A stretch of 64,000 nucleotides of DNA, taken from positions 5,580,001-5,644,000 of the forward strand of contig OX637339.1 in assembly GCA_951799405.1 (NCBI GenBank), in the 5' to 3' direction. Below are positions 1-11,915 of the stretch, one piece after another (the first letter of the stretch is position 1; every line of letters begins with the position of its first letter). Origin of the DNA: Agapetus fuscipes. Lineage: Eukaryota > Arthropoda > Insecta > Trichoptera > Glossosomatidae. Below the pieces are notes generated by a model. The model worked only from the letters and a program-made list of their open reading frames with translations, was not told where the DNA came from and did not search any database. A program made the translations under genes and the position numbers.

Positions 1-915
1 GCTTACGCAGGAAAGGTCGATATCAGAAGTGAGATTAATCAATGTACGACTATTTTCAATTTTATAAATTAAACCGACACTTCGGGTTGAATTTATTTGA
101 AATATATGAGGTGAGTCACCGAAATTCACAACTAGATGACTGGACCGTCAATTTCTCACTGTTGTCTTTCAACAAAATCTCTACAACATTTATAAAAGTC
201 AGGCCATTTGAGGTGACTGCTCTGTTGTATTATAAAATTAGGCAACGCTCCGCCCGAACCATTTTTCTACATAAGATAAAAACGAACAATGTTTTTTTTT
301 GGTCGAGATTTAGCAGAGATAGGAGTCACTTTCATATTTGGTGGGTTTTGTTGGCATGTGTGTGCCGAGTACGGCGATTGTCGCGGTATGGCGTGACCAA
401 ATTGATCCGTTCACTTTTTGTTAATGTCAATTTATCAATAACGAATTCACGCTTAAAACAAATTTGGTGTTAAATAAAGTGCATAAAGCCGAACTCTCAT
501 ATTTATTCACTAGAATCGATCAGTGTTTCTTTCAGCCCCTTTCACTGCCCCCCCGGAGTAAAATACCATAAGCCGTCAATGGAGTCCAAATTTACATATT
601 ACTTTGTTTCATTTATGTATTTACTCCGCCCCCCCAGATTTATTATTTGCCCCCCTGGATAATTTTGCCTGAAAGACACACTGGAATCGATGAAATGTGA
701 GTGCTTGATTGGGTCGCATAATGGAAGATCAGAGTCTGTAAAAAGATGGTGCTGGTAGGGGTAGCGCAGTAGGTATGGCGGCAGATTGTACGGGAGGAGT
801 GTATCAATACATTCGAAAGGAATACTTTCCGGCGTATTTATGCTCCAATTAAAGAAGCATATATAATACGGCGAAGACAATATAACTCTGAACTTGACGA
901 CGATGATGTGGTAAA
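1..915. other. Unassigned left flank
   Basis: I see no gene here. A 143-codon open frame at 42-473 on the plus strand has no recognisable motif and a composition like translated AT-rich noncoding DNA. Short C-runs occur near 547-557 and 628-655. I found no terminal repeats or tRNA-like boxes. Confidence 0.5.
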
Positions 916-1244
916 AAACGCAACTAAGCTACACATATAGTGTAACGTCTTGCCGCGTTATCCCCGAAGGGGTCGCATGTGGCAAGTTGAACCTATTTAT
1001 TTTTACAGGTAAGGGGGCCGGCCTTACGCCAACCACTTCAGTTGTAGTGGAGGTTTCCCAGCTCCCGAGAGTGCTGGTACTCATTTCTTGTGAAGGCTGA
1101 GTAAACCTTGCCGGTATTTTATTTTGGGTTTTGAAATAAACACCGAAACGGGAAATCATTTCTGACACCGTCGCGTCGGTGGGATTCGAACCCGAGCTTT
1201 CGGCATGGAATGCAAGCACTCTACCACCTGAGCTATCGACCGGG
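916..1244 (-). mobile_element. SINE1 copy (tRNA-derived), near full length
   Basis: Read on the minus strand, the head is tRNA-like: an A-box region around TAGCTCAGGTGGTAGAG and a B-box GGGTTCGAATCCC. A body of about 250 bp follows and ends near ACACTATATGTGTAGCTTAG. The same head, body and tail recur at 2785-3106, 34404-34712 and 53270-53592. A short CG-rich stutter follows the B-box in this copy. Confidence 0.85.
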
Positions 1245-2784
1245 ACGAAAATGGTGCACTCAATTAACTGTATTGGCTGGTTCACATCCCAGATTTTTTT
1301 TTAATTGTGCACAACCTAGGTTACCCTAATAACAGTGCACCCTCACATCAGCTATCAACATGTTGGGAGGAGCTCTATTGCTAGATTTTTAAATCTTAAT
1401 AAATAACACTAAAAATGTATATATAGCGCCACGACATCAGTACGGCTTTTCGATACATGAAACAGATCATGTCCTCGCCCTCGGGTGTACCTAGTCGTCT
1501 GGCACATACAACCTGTAGCCCTCCATCAGGGTGGGACTGTTAAATTAACCCGTTGATGACCTTATGAGAAAGCACCATAAGGGACCTGTTGCGCCTCGTT
1601 TCTAGGCTTCTAAATCCTGTCCTCCGAAGAAGCTCATGATGCATTTATTGTGGATAATTTCGACGTACCATCATGAGAAAGTAGCCCAGGATTTTTTTTT
1701 AATCTGTTCAAGTAAGTATATTTACATACATACTCCCGTTGATGAGGCATCCAAACCTCAACACCGTACTCAAGTTTAGACCGTATAACTTTTGGAGAGC
1801 GCTCGGAGAACTCTTGAATGAGTCTAATATTTAGACATCTTCAATTGCAATCTAAATAGATTTATAAAAATTTCCTCCCAGCGTAGGGTGCACTGTAACT
1901 AGAGAAGCATGTTGTGTACAAAAAACAAAAGACATGGAGAGATTTGGAACCATAGATTTATAAAGGAGATCATAGACATTGTGAGAGTTACCTAAGATGG
2001 TAGAAGCTACATTATAGAGTCCAACTTGGTATTAATTCCCCACCATGTTAGTGCGCTTTGTTGTGAAATGACTCCGAATACAAAACGTTTTTAACTCAAC
2101 CATAAACGTATACGTAGACCAAAACACTCACTACAAACTCTGTTTCATTTTCGTACTATTTTCTGGTTAACGCTATGGTTCAGTTTTTAAAGCTAAGCTT
2201 GTGGTACAGATATGGAGTAGGTGCTGCCTCATGACCAGATCTAGCTGGTTCCTCTATTGTGCAATCACGTGGAAGTCGTAAATTTAAAATCAATGACTTC
2301 CGATTCTATAAACTTGCAACACCGATTTACCAGAATGATGGATGAAGTACAAAAACCAGTCTATAATCAAGATGTAATTCATAAGAAACTTCACAACAGC
2401 TCAAACCAGCTAAGCCATAAAAAAATGTTAATTTTTAATATGTAGGTACCTACCTACTGTACAGAAAAAAGTTTTCTGAGAGAATGGCATCAAGATTTTT
2501 TTTAGATTTGGAATATTTTTCTCGGCGAGCCAACGTTAGTCTTGTATAGGACTCCCGTCCTAGCAAACAGTAACAAAATACTTGTGTGACGTCACCCGGC
2601 CGGGTTGCTAGGGAAAAGGCAAACAAAAATTTAATTGCTTGATTTTTGGTTCCGGGTTTTGACCGTGGTCCATATTTTTGCTTCTTTTTCTTCTTCCTTG
2701 ATACTTCTTATGAAGACTTTTCTGAAATGGGTGTATTAACAATAAACCCTGTTACTATTGTAGTTCATAGACTTTTTTAATGGA
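1245..2784. other. Unassigned intergenic DNA
   Basis: No gene is seen. The segment 2517-2590 (CCAACGTTAGTCTTGTATAG and what follows) is also found at about 44988-45015 and 45311-45350, where a palindromic element interrupts it. It is therefore an old dispersed repeat. Confidence 0.45.
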
Positions 2785-3106
2785 CGGTCGATAGCTCAGG
2801 TGGTAGAGTGCTTGCATTCCATGCCGAAAGCTCGGGTTCGAATCCCACCGAGGGTGCCAGACATGATTTCCCGTTTCGGTGTTTATTTCAAACCCCAAAA
2901 TAAAATACCGGCAAGGTTTACTCAGCCTTCACAAGAAATGAGTACCAGCCCCCTCGGGAGCTGGGAAACCCCCACTTCAACTGAAGTGGTTGGCGTAAGG
3001 CCGGCCCCCTTACCTGTAAAAATAAATAGGTTCAACTCGCCACATGCGACCCCTTCGGGGATAACGCGGCAAGAAGTTACACTATATGTGTAGCTAAGTT
3101 GCGTTT
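2785..3106 (+). mobile_element. SINE1 copy (tRNA-derived), full length
   Basis: The copy begins CGGTCGATAGCTCAGG, has the B-box GGTTCGAATCCC near 2837, and ends in the tail TGTGTAGCTAAGTTGCGTTT. It is the best reference copy of the family in this window. The 97-codon open frame across it is a by-product. Confidence 0.88.
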
Positions 3107-3297
3107 GCTTACTCAGCCTTCACAAGAAATGAGTACCAGCCCTCTCTGGGAAACCCCCACCTCAACTGAAGTGGTTGGCGTAAGGCTGGCCCCCTTACTT
3201 GTAAAAATAAATAGGTTACACTCGACACATGCGATCCCTTCGGGTAGAACGCGGCAGGAAGTTTCACTATTTTAATATAACTTAAGTCACGTTTACA
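3107..3297 (+). mobile_element. SINE1, second 3' part in tandem
   Basis: Directly after the full copy, the body restarts at CTTACTCAGCCTTCACAAG and runs again through the CCTTCGGG segment to the tail. The head is missing. A similar extra tail follows the copy at 34404 (34716-34758), so tail duplication has happened more than once. Confidence 0.75.
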
Positions 3298-3666
3298 GAT
3301 CTTACCTTTCCGAAATATAACTATTGCACTTTACTCAAGAAATAGTATAAAATTTACAGATAACTTCAAAACACCGAAACTATGTTAACGAACTGAGTTG
3401 ATGTTTAAAATTTAGCTTAATATGTGACTTAAAAGTTTATACGGAAGAAAAACTACGTGAAAGATTTTCACAAGTATTATCCTTTACATTCAGTATTTAA
3501 GTCGCTGAGGTAAATTAGTTTTTTTATTACTAATATGTTTAACGAAACTATGCAGTTACTCATTCGACGACTTAAATAATTACATTTAATGAAAAAAACG
3601 CGATCTTCGGTTCTCTAGTTTGAGTCGGCGCCAGAGATGAACTGAACTGAAGGTTACTTACTAGAT

Positions 3667-4600
3667 CAGTGGTTCTCAACCTTTAACCAGCACTCGAGAA
3701 TAAGGCATTACGTGAATTCCCTTCTATCACGTAAATATAAAAATGTGTGGAAGATACCTACAACAGCAATCCTAGTGAGTGATTTGGATTTCATGTTTTT
3801 TTTCGATTTATAATTACGGGTAAAAAAAACTGCGTGAATTCCCTTCGGTCACGTAAATAAAAAAAATGTATTGAACAAAATAACACTACTAGTGAGTGAT
3901 TTGATTTTCAAACATTTTTCTATTCACATGATCGAGGGGAGTTTAGGTACGTAATGTTTTATACTCCGGTTATTTTTTATTAATTGTTTTCATGTGGTTA
4001 AATGTAAATTATTATATTAACTCATTATATGTTTGTATGAGGCTGATCACCCACGCTGTACAATAAAGGTTTGCTTTGCTATAATGCAACCCCTATTTTT
4101 CCCAGTTAGGGATAAAAACATGATCTTCAAATTTAAATCTTCAAAGGAATGGACTTGGAGGATAACATAGTGTGAAAATGCACAAAATTTTCCGTTTTCC
4201 GAGTAAGGTGAAAATTAATGTCCACCAAATTTAAATCGACAACGTGGGGTCTTAAACGCATTTAATCTTCGTCTAACACCAAAAAATGTGTTACAAAACA
4301 GGATACGCAGAGGGGATGATCGAGGGGGCAAAGGACGATCACGCCGAGAGTTCCTACAGGCTATATTGGCATAATCGCGCTGTTCCACCTGCGAGCTCAA
4401 AAAGAAAACCTTGTTTATAAAGGAGTAGAGAAAAAAAACATTTACTTACATTGCTCCAATCCAATCTTAATATTGTTGATACCTACTGATGGAGTAGACA
4501 TATAGCCCATGCATATAGCTCTTACAATCCGCCCCACTTGGACGAAAACATTTCACGTACCACTCCGATGGTCTCGCGTACCACCGGTTGAGAGCCACTG
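3667..4600. mobile_element. hAT-like non-autonomous element, 934 bp
   Basis: The inverted ends are CAGTGGTTCTCAACC on the left and its complement ending GAGAGCCACTG on the right. They are flanked by 8-bp duplications, tactagat (3659-3666) and taccagat (4601-4608), with one mismatch. Eight-base duplications and CAGTG ends fit the hAT superfamily. Inside are two imperfect copies of a segment containing CGTGAATTCCCTTC (about 3713 and 3833) and a family R fragment at 4034-4080. No transposase frame is present. Confidence 0.8.
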
Positions 4601-4690
4601 TACCAGATGATCAGAAAAACTATAAATACTTAGCCAGGCATAAGGCATGTTCTGTGTAAATATTCCTTTATATTTTTCTACCTGCATAAC

Positions 4691-5830
4691 TAGGGACTGG
4701 AAAATTTCGCGATTGCGATAAAACGAATTTATTCGCGAATTTTGATGTTTTTACGCGAATAACGCGAAATTTCAGGTTTTACGTAAATATCGCGAATTTT
4801 CGTACTTTTGGTAGAAATTGTGCGAATTAAGTTGTCATGTATCGCTTTTGCAACGCAACGATTTTGTGGGAAAGAAAAAAATCCTGCGAAAACCCTTTGC
4901 AAGGTGCAAAGCACAGGAAAATTGGTCTCTTTCAACGTTTAAACACGCTAGAACGCTAGACGCGGGGTTCGATCCCCACCTGGGTCTTTTGACCATAAAT
5001 TTGACCCTGGTTCAACAGATGTAATTGGGTAATTAAAAATGAATAATTCATTAAAATAAACAATAATGAATTATTAATTAATGATATTAATAACTGTATC
5101 TGGCCAGGCAGAGTAGTTGGTGAATTTCATTCCTATTCACAAATCTATTTTATTAAAAAAAAATAATGATAAGCAGAACTGTCCTGGATCATCCAAGCAG
5201 ACTTGAATCGTGACATCAATGAAGGAAAATACTTCAAGGAGTGAAGCTGTTGCTGGATTAGCCAAGAGCACAACTTGAAGCTTTCATAAAAGCCAACATC
5301 CCTTGAAAAATGAGATAACCCTCATCTAGAGACTAATGCACAAAAATTGAATATTTTAAAAGGATATTTGCAGGGTATTCGGAGTGTCATTGAAATAAAT
5401 TAATACTTTTTTCAATCAATGGTTTTTTGTAAAAAAAGATTAAAAAAAATAATTTTTTTTTAAGAAACTAAAATTAAAAAACATTGGTTTGTACCACTTG
5501 AGTATTTTTTATTGAAAAAACGTTTTCGGTGGGTACTTCCACCATCTTCGGTTGCAGATACTCGTATTGATTCAGATTTTGTTTATTCATTATTTTTGAA
5601 GGTACATTTTGTTGTTTACATAATAAATTGTAAATATTAGTAATATATTTTGTTTTGCAATTATATAAACCTTTATTTTGATCTAATCAACCCTAAAAAT
5701 TACAACGAATCTCCCCGTTTATCATGAAAAATAACGCGAATTTCCCTGTTTTTGATAAAAAATAACGCGAATTTCACAAAAAAATAACGCGAATTTCCTA
5801 AAAAATAACACCACTATTTTCCAGTCCCTA
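4691..5830. mobile_element. hAT-like non-autonomous element, 1140 bp
   Basis: The terminal inverted repeat is TAGGGACTGGAAAAT, flanked by a perfect 8-bp duplication tgcataac (4683-4690 and 5831-5838). Near both ends the DNA is rich in the words ATTCGCG and AACGCGAAT. A SINE3 copy is inserted at 4940-5166. There is no transposase frame. Assignment to hAT rests on the 8-bp duplication. Confidence 0.85.
4940..5166 (+). mobile_element. SINE3 copy, 5' truncated
   Basis: It has the B-box GGGGTTCGATCCCC, then TTTGACCATAA, an ATTAAT-rich body, and the end CACAAATCTATTTTATT followed by an A-run. It matches the full copy at 45998-46257 but lacks the A-box part. It lies inside the hAT-like element 4691-5830. 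Confidence 0.75.
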
Positions 5831-6198
5831 TGCATAACATATTATTTAGTACGTACGTGCCCATCTGAAAATCGTTTGTCATTGTTTGAAGCGCTCCTAC
5901 ATGTCAAATCACCTTTTCCTCGGATGAAAATTAATTTGATAATAATTTATGTTTGCATACGGTCGATGTTAGGCAAGAACTATAAGTACTCCATGTGTGA
6001 AGTATCACCCCATTTTTAAAAGGTTCGGTTTCAGGTTGCGAAATGTATTGATAGCTATCAAACCCATTGAGTTATATATTATAGAGACGCAATCATCATA
6101 CAACCCGGAAAAAAATGTCAAGCCAAAGTCTGTTGAAAGATGAGATGAATTTTAATGGAGTGACTGATAAACACGGTTGATCAATTATCCCTTAACTT

Positions 6199-6435
6199 AT
6201 AGGTTGGTATGAGGCTGACCACCCATGCTGTAAAAAATGGTTCACTTTGCCAATGTCACCCAGGTTCAGGGCAGGTCGGCAAAAGTTGAAAGCTTATGTT
6301 CATTTAATGTTTGTTTTTTTTATTGTAAGTAGGTACACAAGCAGCATTTGTAAGTGTGAACTTACACTGGTCTGTTTGAGGGCATGCATTTAATATGAAT
6401 TTAAATGTTAACATATCTTTGCAATTATTTAGATT
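6199..6435 (+). repeat. Family R copy (240-bp dispersed repeat)
   Basis: It starts GGTTGGTATGAGGCTGACC, runs through GGTTCACTTTGCCAATGTC, and ends near ATCTTTGCAATTATTTAGAT. Members of this family occur at least twelve times in the window on both strands. I see no inverted ends and only a weak B-box-like stretch. Confidence 0.8.
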
Positions 6436-7148
6436 AGATCAAGGAGGCCCAGACCCACCCCGGGTTGTGTTGCCAGTGGTGATCAATAAAATACACTTAA
6501 TTTTTTTTATAAGCTTTAATCTGAGATATCATTATAAAAATGAAGATACTCAATGTCACAAAAAATATGTTATCATACATTTATCTGATAAAAAAATACA
6601 ATATAATATTAAGTACCAAAAAATACAGTTTTTGGATTAAAAATCACATTCTAAAGATTCTCTGAAATATTGAATCAGAGATCCCAGTTAAAAATACAAT
6701 ATCTCTCCACTTGTCCTGAAAGGAATTCATAAATTACGACATATCAATACCCTAATAGCATTGGCATAAATATACATTTGTGCATTGTGCAAACTATTTA
6801 TTTATGCAGGTAAGAAGGTTTGCATATCCACTTTTGACAATGCCAGCACTACTGAATTGTTTTTGTATAGACCATGGTCTAACCCGAAAAAACACAAAAA
6901 CAATTCAGTAGTTAATACCGACCATGAAAGTGTTAGTGAAAGTTTAAAACTTTATTTAATGCCAGCACTGTTTCAGAGAAGGAAATTTATCTCATTAAAA
7001 AAAACACCTTGATTTTCACCTTTGGTTGTATGTGATTCATGTACCTTTGCAACTTAAAATATAGATAAGTCGTCTCTGCTTTGTACATATAAAAAATAAT
7101 CATGAATTCATGATGCTAGGTGGAAAAAATATAATTAAATCAAGATTA
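6436..7148 (-). other. 3' flank of Ku70
   Basis: This covers the probable 3' untranslated region of the Ku70 gene and DNA beyond it. On the minus strand an AATAAA lies at 6956-6951, about 195 bases after the stop codon, and is a candidate poly(A) signal. Two direct copies of ATGCCAGCACT (about 6840 and 6959) surround a short open frame of no known kind. Confidence 0.45.
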
Positions 7149-9008
7149 TTATGAAGTTTTAGCCATCTTATATACAAGCTCAACAAGCTGATCTTTCTTC
7201 AACTTTTTAAAGTTGGGCACATCTGACATTTCACAATTCTCTAGAATGCTCTTCAACTGTGGGACTGTAAACTTGTCGACACTTTTTTCTTTGATTCTCA
7301 CAGCAACTAATGTAGGAGAAACATCTTCTGTGGAAGCTTTCTTGCGTTGCGATCCTTCAGACTGAGAACTTGCAGGTCTCTTTGTTGGAGATTCCCCAAA
7401 AGGTCCAAACAATTCGGCAAATTGATCAGACAGAAACCCCAATCTTTCATCTTGACTGTCAACATCAGGGAGTGTTGTGTCATCCACTGGTCGAGGATTC
7501 TTATCTTGAAGCGCAAGAGCTTCAATTGCGCTGTACATGGTTTGAAGTTTAGGATTCTCAAACAAATCCAGTCTGTATTTAACTTTAAGTTTTTTGACTA
7601 TTCCCACCATGCAGTTTACTTGTTCTTCCGATACTTCTGGGACTTCATCCGTTTGAATGTCCCTCTCATTTTGTTTGTATGGTATGTAGACCACGTGGAA
7701 ACCGTCTGGCTGAATCTGTTTGCCTTTGTCTGTTATACCTTCTTGGGGAAGAAGCGCCACAAGATGGGGAAAAGAATACCATCGGGAAACCAGCGTGCAG
7801 ATGGCAACTTTCTCAAGAGCAAGGCATCTGTCGCGGAGACAAATAAACAATGCACTGGACCCTTCCACGCTCGTTTCATCAGGATACAAAAACGTTGATG
7901 GTTTCAAGTAATTCATCGCCAAATCAAGCGACTCAGCAGACTGAAACCCAAGAAGTCTTATACAAGGTGGCCCACTGAACTTCTTCATTTGCTGCAATTC
8001 ATCCTGCGTAAACTTGATGTCTTCCTGACCAAAAGTTTGGTAAAGTAGAACGTCCGATCTATTCAACACATTGAGAGAATTTTCCATTTTTGTTTCTACA
8101 TTTTCAAGCTTCACGTCTTCACTTTTAACGGTGGCATTTCCTTCTCCATTAGTGGTATCCTGTTCAGCATCAGCTACTTTCTTCCCCATTGTCGATTGCA
8201 CAACATCATTTGATACACGATCCAAGAACACCTTAGCTGGTTCCTTCTGTGTGCTTATCAGATGATATAAACCAACACCGATTGCGATGTCATCGTTAAG
8301 ATACATCTTCAACAGAGCCGTGGCCCTCTTGTTTCGTGTATTTTGCCAAATTTGAGGCACCAAATCATCCAAGACCAACACAGGTTCGGGAGGGGACCAT
8401 GGCACAGGACACCATGGAGACACAACCTTTTCAAATTCTGCATAAAAACTATCTGCAGTGAGTGTTTTATTTGAGACATTTATCAGTTTCACGCCAATAC
8501 CCAAAGCCCGCATATCCACAGCTTTCTTCAAAGTCACCCGGACTGTTTTCGGATCCGGTTCTTCTAAGCAGCTTAAAATTGTTGCCGTTTGAGAATTCAT
8601 TTTTTTCTTGCAGCCCGAAAACATGCGACTGGCTTGCCATAGTGCATTAGCCAGGCTGAAATCCTTAGTCGGACCCCAGATTGGATACATGTCTTCGATT
8701 TGTGATGTAATGTTTTGTAGCTTCGTGACGTCTTCAATCTCAGGTTCCTTCAGCTCTAGTAATTGTATGACATTTTCCAGGCCTTGGTCGTCGTTCTTCT
8801 TGGTGCCGAATATTGATATTCCGATCAGATGTTTTGGCGAGCTGAACATCATCTGCCTTATGAGAGCGACACAAGATTTTAATGCAACTCTGATAGGGAT
8901 TACTTCACCAATTTCTTCCCACATAGGCGGCGAAACATCAATCAGTAACACCGAACCGCCGGATCCTCCCCATTGACCAGATTCTTCATTGTCACTGTCG
9001 TAATCCAT
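7149..9008 (-). CDS. Ku70: Ku70 (XRCC6) DNA end-binding subunit
   Basis: Ku70 pairs with Ku80 to form the ring that binds broken DNA ends in the nucleus and starts non-homologous end joining; it also acts at telomeres. The frame encodes 619 residues, close to the 609 of human Ku70. The N-terminus is acidic (MDYDSDNEES). A von Willebrand A-like domain follows at about residues 15-230 (GSVLLIDVSPPMWEE at the start), then the Ku core with the signature-like stretch GPPCIRLLGFQ. The C-terminal arm leads to a Ser/Lys-rich linker (TKRPASSQSEGSQRKK) and a SAP DNA-binding domain at about 579-613 (FTVPQLKSIL, LKKDQLVELVYKM). The first ATG is used. No intron interrupts the frame and all domains are intact, so this is likely the working gene, although a retrocopy cannot be excluded. 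The family call is very secure. Confidence 0.96.
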   Translation of the reverse strand: MDYDSDNEESGQWGGSGGSVLLIDVSPPMWEEIGEVIPIRVALKSCVALIRQMMFSSPKHLIGISIFGTKKNDDQGLENVIQLLELKEPEIEDVTKLQNITSQIEDMYPIWGPTKDFSLANALWQASRMFSGCKKKMNSQTATILSCLEEPDPKTVRVTLKKAVDMRALGIGVKLINVSNKTLTADSFYAEFEKVVSPWCPVPWSPPEPVLVLDDLVPQIWQNTRNKRATALLKMYLNDDIAIGVGLYHLISTQKEPAKVFLDRVSNDVVQSTMGKKVADAEQDTTNGEGNATVKSEDVKLENVETKMENSLNVLNRSDVLLYQTFGQEDIKFTQDELQQMKKFSGPPCIRLLGFQSAESLDLAMNYLKPSTFLYPDETSVEGSSALFICLRDRCLALEKVAICTLVSRWYSFPHLVALLPQEGITDKGKQIQPDGFHVVYIPYKQNERDIQTDEVPEVSEEQVNCMVGIVKKLKVKYRLDLFENPKLQTMYSAIEALALQDKNPRPVDDTTLPDVDSQDERLGFLSDQFAELFGPFGESPTKRPASSQSEGSQRKKASTEDVSPTLVAVRIKEKSVDKFTVPQLKSILENCEMSDVPNFKKLKKDQLVELVYKMAKTS

Positions 9009-9467
9009 ATTTGATAGATCTGCAATATATTCAGTGTGATATTGAAAATGTTTTTTTAGTCACATAGAGTTGAATATCAAATTAAATTGACGAAAATTAT
9101 CACCACCGCTTATCACTTTGACGTTTGGAAATATTTTTGAACAAGTTTGCACAAGTCAGGGTGGATATGAAAAGGTGTGCACTCTTGGTGGTTTTCATTG
9201 ATTGCCGTCTGTTTCTGTTCAAATGGAGCTAGTGTTGCACTAGAGTCTACTAGTGACTAGACTGAAAGATTATCGGCCGTCAAAAGTGGACACTTGGCCA
9301 TTAGTCCATAACATTATACTAAAATAAATACATTTGCGCGGTTTCAGGCGCTGCTAGCGGTATTGGTCCGTCGATCCGTCGTCGATCTTGATATCACGTT
9401 TTACTAGAATTGTCTCCATTGTAAATACACTTTGGCTAGTGCTGTCACGGTTGAAGTATTTTTTTTT
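9009..9467. other. 5' flank of Ku70
   Basis: This region should hold the Ku70 promoter on the minus strand. A TTGCAG lies 15 bases before the ATG and could be the end of an intron in the 5' untranslated region. No TATA element was convincing. The region ends at the inverted repeat that starts at 9468. Confidence 0.35.
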
Positions 9468-10544
9468 GACACGAATTTTTTTTGAATAAGTTTCGATAGT
9501 GACGTCAAGCAAGATGGCCGCTCCGCAGTGACAGATGCTGGCAATTTTGATATTATGATGATTTTTACAAAATGCCGCATGACATGATATTTCGTAATGA
9601 TGGTCAGACTAAGTTGTCAGACATTTCCACTTCGGAGATTGTATTCATGACCAATACGGCAGTATTGGTCATAAGTATTCATATTCATATTCATGACAAA
9701 TACTGCCTCAAGTAACAATACTGACCTAAGTCAAGCGCTACACTTACTCAAGGGTCGACATTCTGGAGCGTTTTGTTTCACAAATAATACTAAATCTTTA
9801 ATCAGCCTAGTGCCCAACTTAGTGGAGATGTACGGCCAGTCATTGGCTCTCGAAAAAACCCAGCTCTGTAATTGGTCAATAGCTTCCGACCAATATTCGG
9901 CGTACTTCATTCTTATCATTGCCACTTCTTTCAAATTTTAATGACATTTGAGCTGTTGAACTTGACAAATCGAAGAAATGTCAATGTCATATTTTGAGCT
10001 GTGCATAAAACTTGACAATCGAAGAATTTTTTGGCTTTGTTAAACCCTCAATGAGCAACGGAAAGACTGTATACAGAACGGCGCATTTTTTCACTCTAAA
10101 ACGCCTTTTAAATTCTTCCTCGTCGTAATCGTAAATGGGTCTTTACAGTCTCTGATATATTTTCTTAGGACACTATTTTTGGTCAAAACAATGTTTTTAT
10201 ACTCGTTACCCAGATAGCATTTTAAACTTGTATCTGACTTGCAACAAGTTTGATGTGTCAAAAGTGAAGGCTTGCTGCAAGTTCACCATGGCAAGTATAT
10301 ACACTTGAGGCAAGTTTTAATCAAACTTTCTAGTTTCCCAGCAACAAGCTTGCAGAAACTTTGTCATAACAAAGTTCCCGTAGGGTTGTCATGACAAACT
10401 TGCAAAATGTTTGCTTCTGCAAATTATATACATTTTTTGATATTATTATAATGTTAAAAAAAACAAAATTAGAATAAAAAGATGAAATATTTTTATTTTA
10501 TTTCATTTACAGTTTGCTTATAGTAGTAACAAAGTTTTATAATA

Positions 10545-10708
10545 GTCACATCATCATCATCACCGGCACGACCTCCCTCAGCAACCGCTGCCAGCGCTGT
10601 CTAGTGTCTAGCCAACGTCTTCCTCCTCCAGTCCCACATTCCCACTGCACGGCTATCCGCCACCACTCCATCCAGCCATCTTGAACGTGGTCTTCTCACT
10701 GTCCGCCG
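10545..10708 (-). mobile_element. LINE reverse-transcriptase 3' end fragment
   Basis: The minus strand reads GRRTVRRPRSRWLDGV followed by a Trp-rich stretch. This is the usual C-terminal tail of RTE-like endonuclease/reverse-transcriptase proteins. It breaks at a stop after about 35 codons and has no flanking reverse transcriptase. Confidence 0.6.
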
Positions 10709-11401
10709 TCCGATTGTGATGAATAAAAATTGGGCTGCTGAACCATATTTTCAATTATTGCGTCATCTACAAATAATTGAAAATATTCCAGTGACGTTAA
10801 AATTTTAATGGATTGTAAAAAACTGGCAGTACACGTTGTGTCGGGGATATCCAAGTCACGGTGTCGCCAGCGTACTTCTGTCCACAACGAATGGGCCTGA
10901 TGTTGTCCATCACCTTCCACCGCATTTGCTTCTTCCTCCTGGTCAACATCACTAGGTGCCTGAAAAGAAATAAATAGTTACGTTTATAATATCATCCACA
11001 AATAAAATAGAAATTGGAACCATAGAAAACCTATTTTAGAGGACTTCAGTCAACGTCAATGCAGTACAATCTGTGATTAATTATAAAGATACGAGTTTAA
11101 AGGTACCGATTTATAGCTAATTTGTTGAGATATATTTTGAATAAAATGAGGATTTTTTAATAGATAAATAAAAAAATAAAATACTAACGTTTATTTCAAT
11201 GGGCATCCCAATTATCTGGCTCAACTCGTCTGCAGCCATCTCCTGGTCACCGTTTTCGATCCTTGGCTCCCACCAGGTTGTAATTTCGTCATCTTCATCT
11301 TCAAGTTCTACATCTGATGCATTTCCATTCAAACACATATTAATCTCTCGAATCTCTCGTTGGTATGAGGCTGACCACCCATACTGTAAAAAATGGTTCA
11401 C
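10696..11401 (-). pseudogene. piggyBac-like transposase N-terminal remnant
   Basis: Two minus-strand pieces can be joined. The upstream piece (11401-11187) has the acidic stretch DVELEDEDDEITTWW and ends at a GTTAGT donor. The downstream piece (10961-10696) starts after a strong TTTCTTTTCAG acceptor and contains SLEYFQLFVDDAIIENMVQ. That last motif resembles the start of the piggyBac transposase domain (YF.LF.D..... V.QTN). The catalytic Asp region is missing, so the copy is dead. Assignment rests on one motif and is moderate. Confidence 0.5.
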
Positions 11402-11600
11402 TTTGCCAATGTCACCCCTGTTTCAGGGAATGTCGGCAAGAGTTGCAGGGCTTATGTTCATTTGAGGTTTGGATTTTATTTGTAAGTACATAATCAGCAT
11501 TTGTAAGCGCGAACTACACGTGTTTGTTTGTGGGCATACATCTGAGAGCTTTGAATGAATATATCCTTGCAACTTAGATTATAGATTATTATATAGATAG
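11359..11600 (+). repeat. Family R copy
   Basis: A near full-length copy: GTTGGTATGAGGCTGACCAC at the start, CATTTGTAAGCGCGAACTAC in the body, and an end at TTGCAACTTAGATTATAGAT. It overlaps the start of the piggyBac-like remnant, so it inserted in or next to it. Confidence 0.8.
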
Positions 11601-11915
11601 AATAGAGTAAGACATCTGAAAAAATAAAATAGTAAGGCGGTTAAAAATGACCTCAAAATCCTGTATGTTCAACCATACACGTTATTTTGTATACAAAAAA
11701 AAGTACTAAAAAACATAGAACTTGCTACAAATTATATACTGTTGAATAGTTTATGAACTAAGGAACACGCTAAAAATGACTTTTTTTCAATTAAATGTAT
11801 AATTACCTTGAAAATTGACGATTTCGAGGGGAAGAATTGTCAGAGTTGAAACGCAAGCCGGCTTGACAGTTGACAGACGTTATGGCGGTTAAAATGCACT
11901 ATGCAGGCAGGAAAC

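Noticed and set aside
42..473. 143-codon open frame at the left edge
   Set aside because: No motif, unusual aromatic and basic composition, no splice context. It looks like chance in AT-rich DNA.
2837..2860. Possible tRNA gene at the GGTTCGAATCCC box
   Set aside because: The tRNA-like part continues into a 250-bp body that recurs at several places, so it is a SINE head; the acceptor arms do not pair well.
9693..9941. Short frames on both strands near 9700-9940
   Set aside because: No recognisable motif and located inside the probable transposon; not enough to call a gene.
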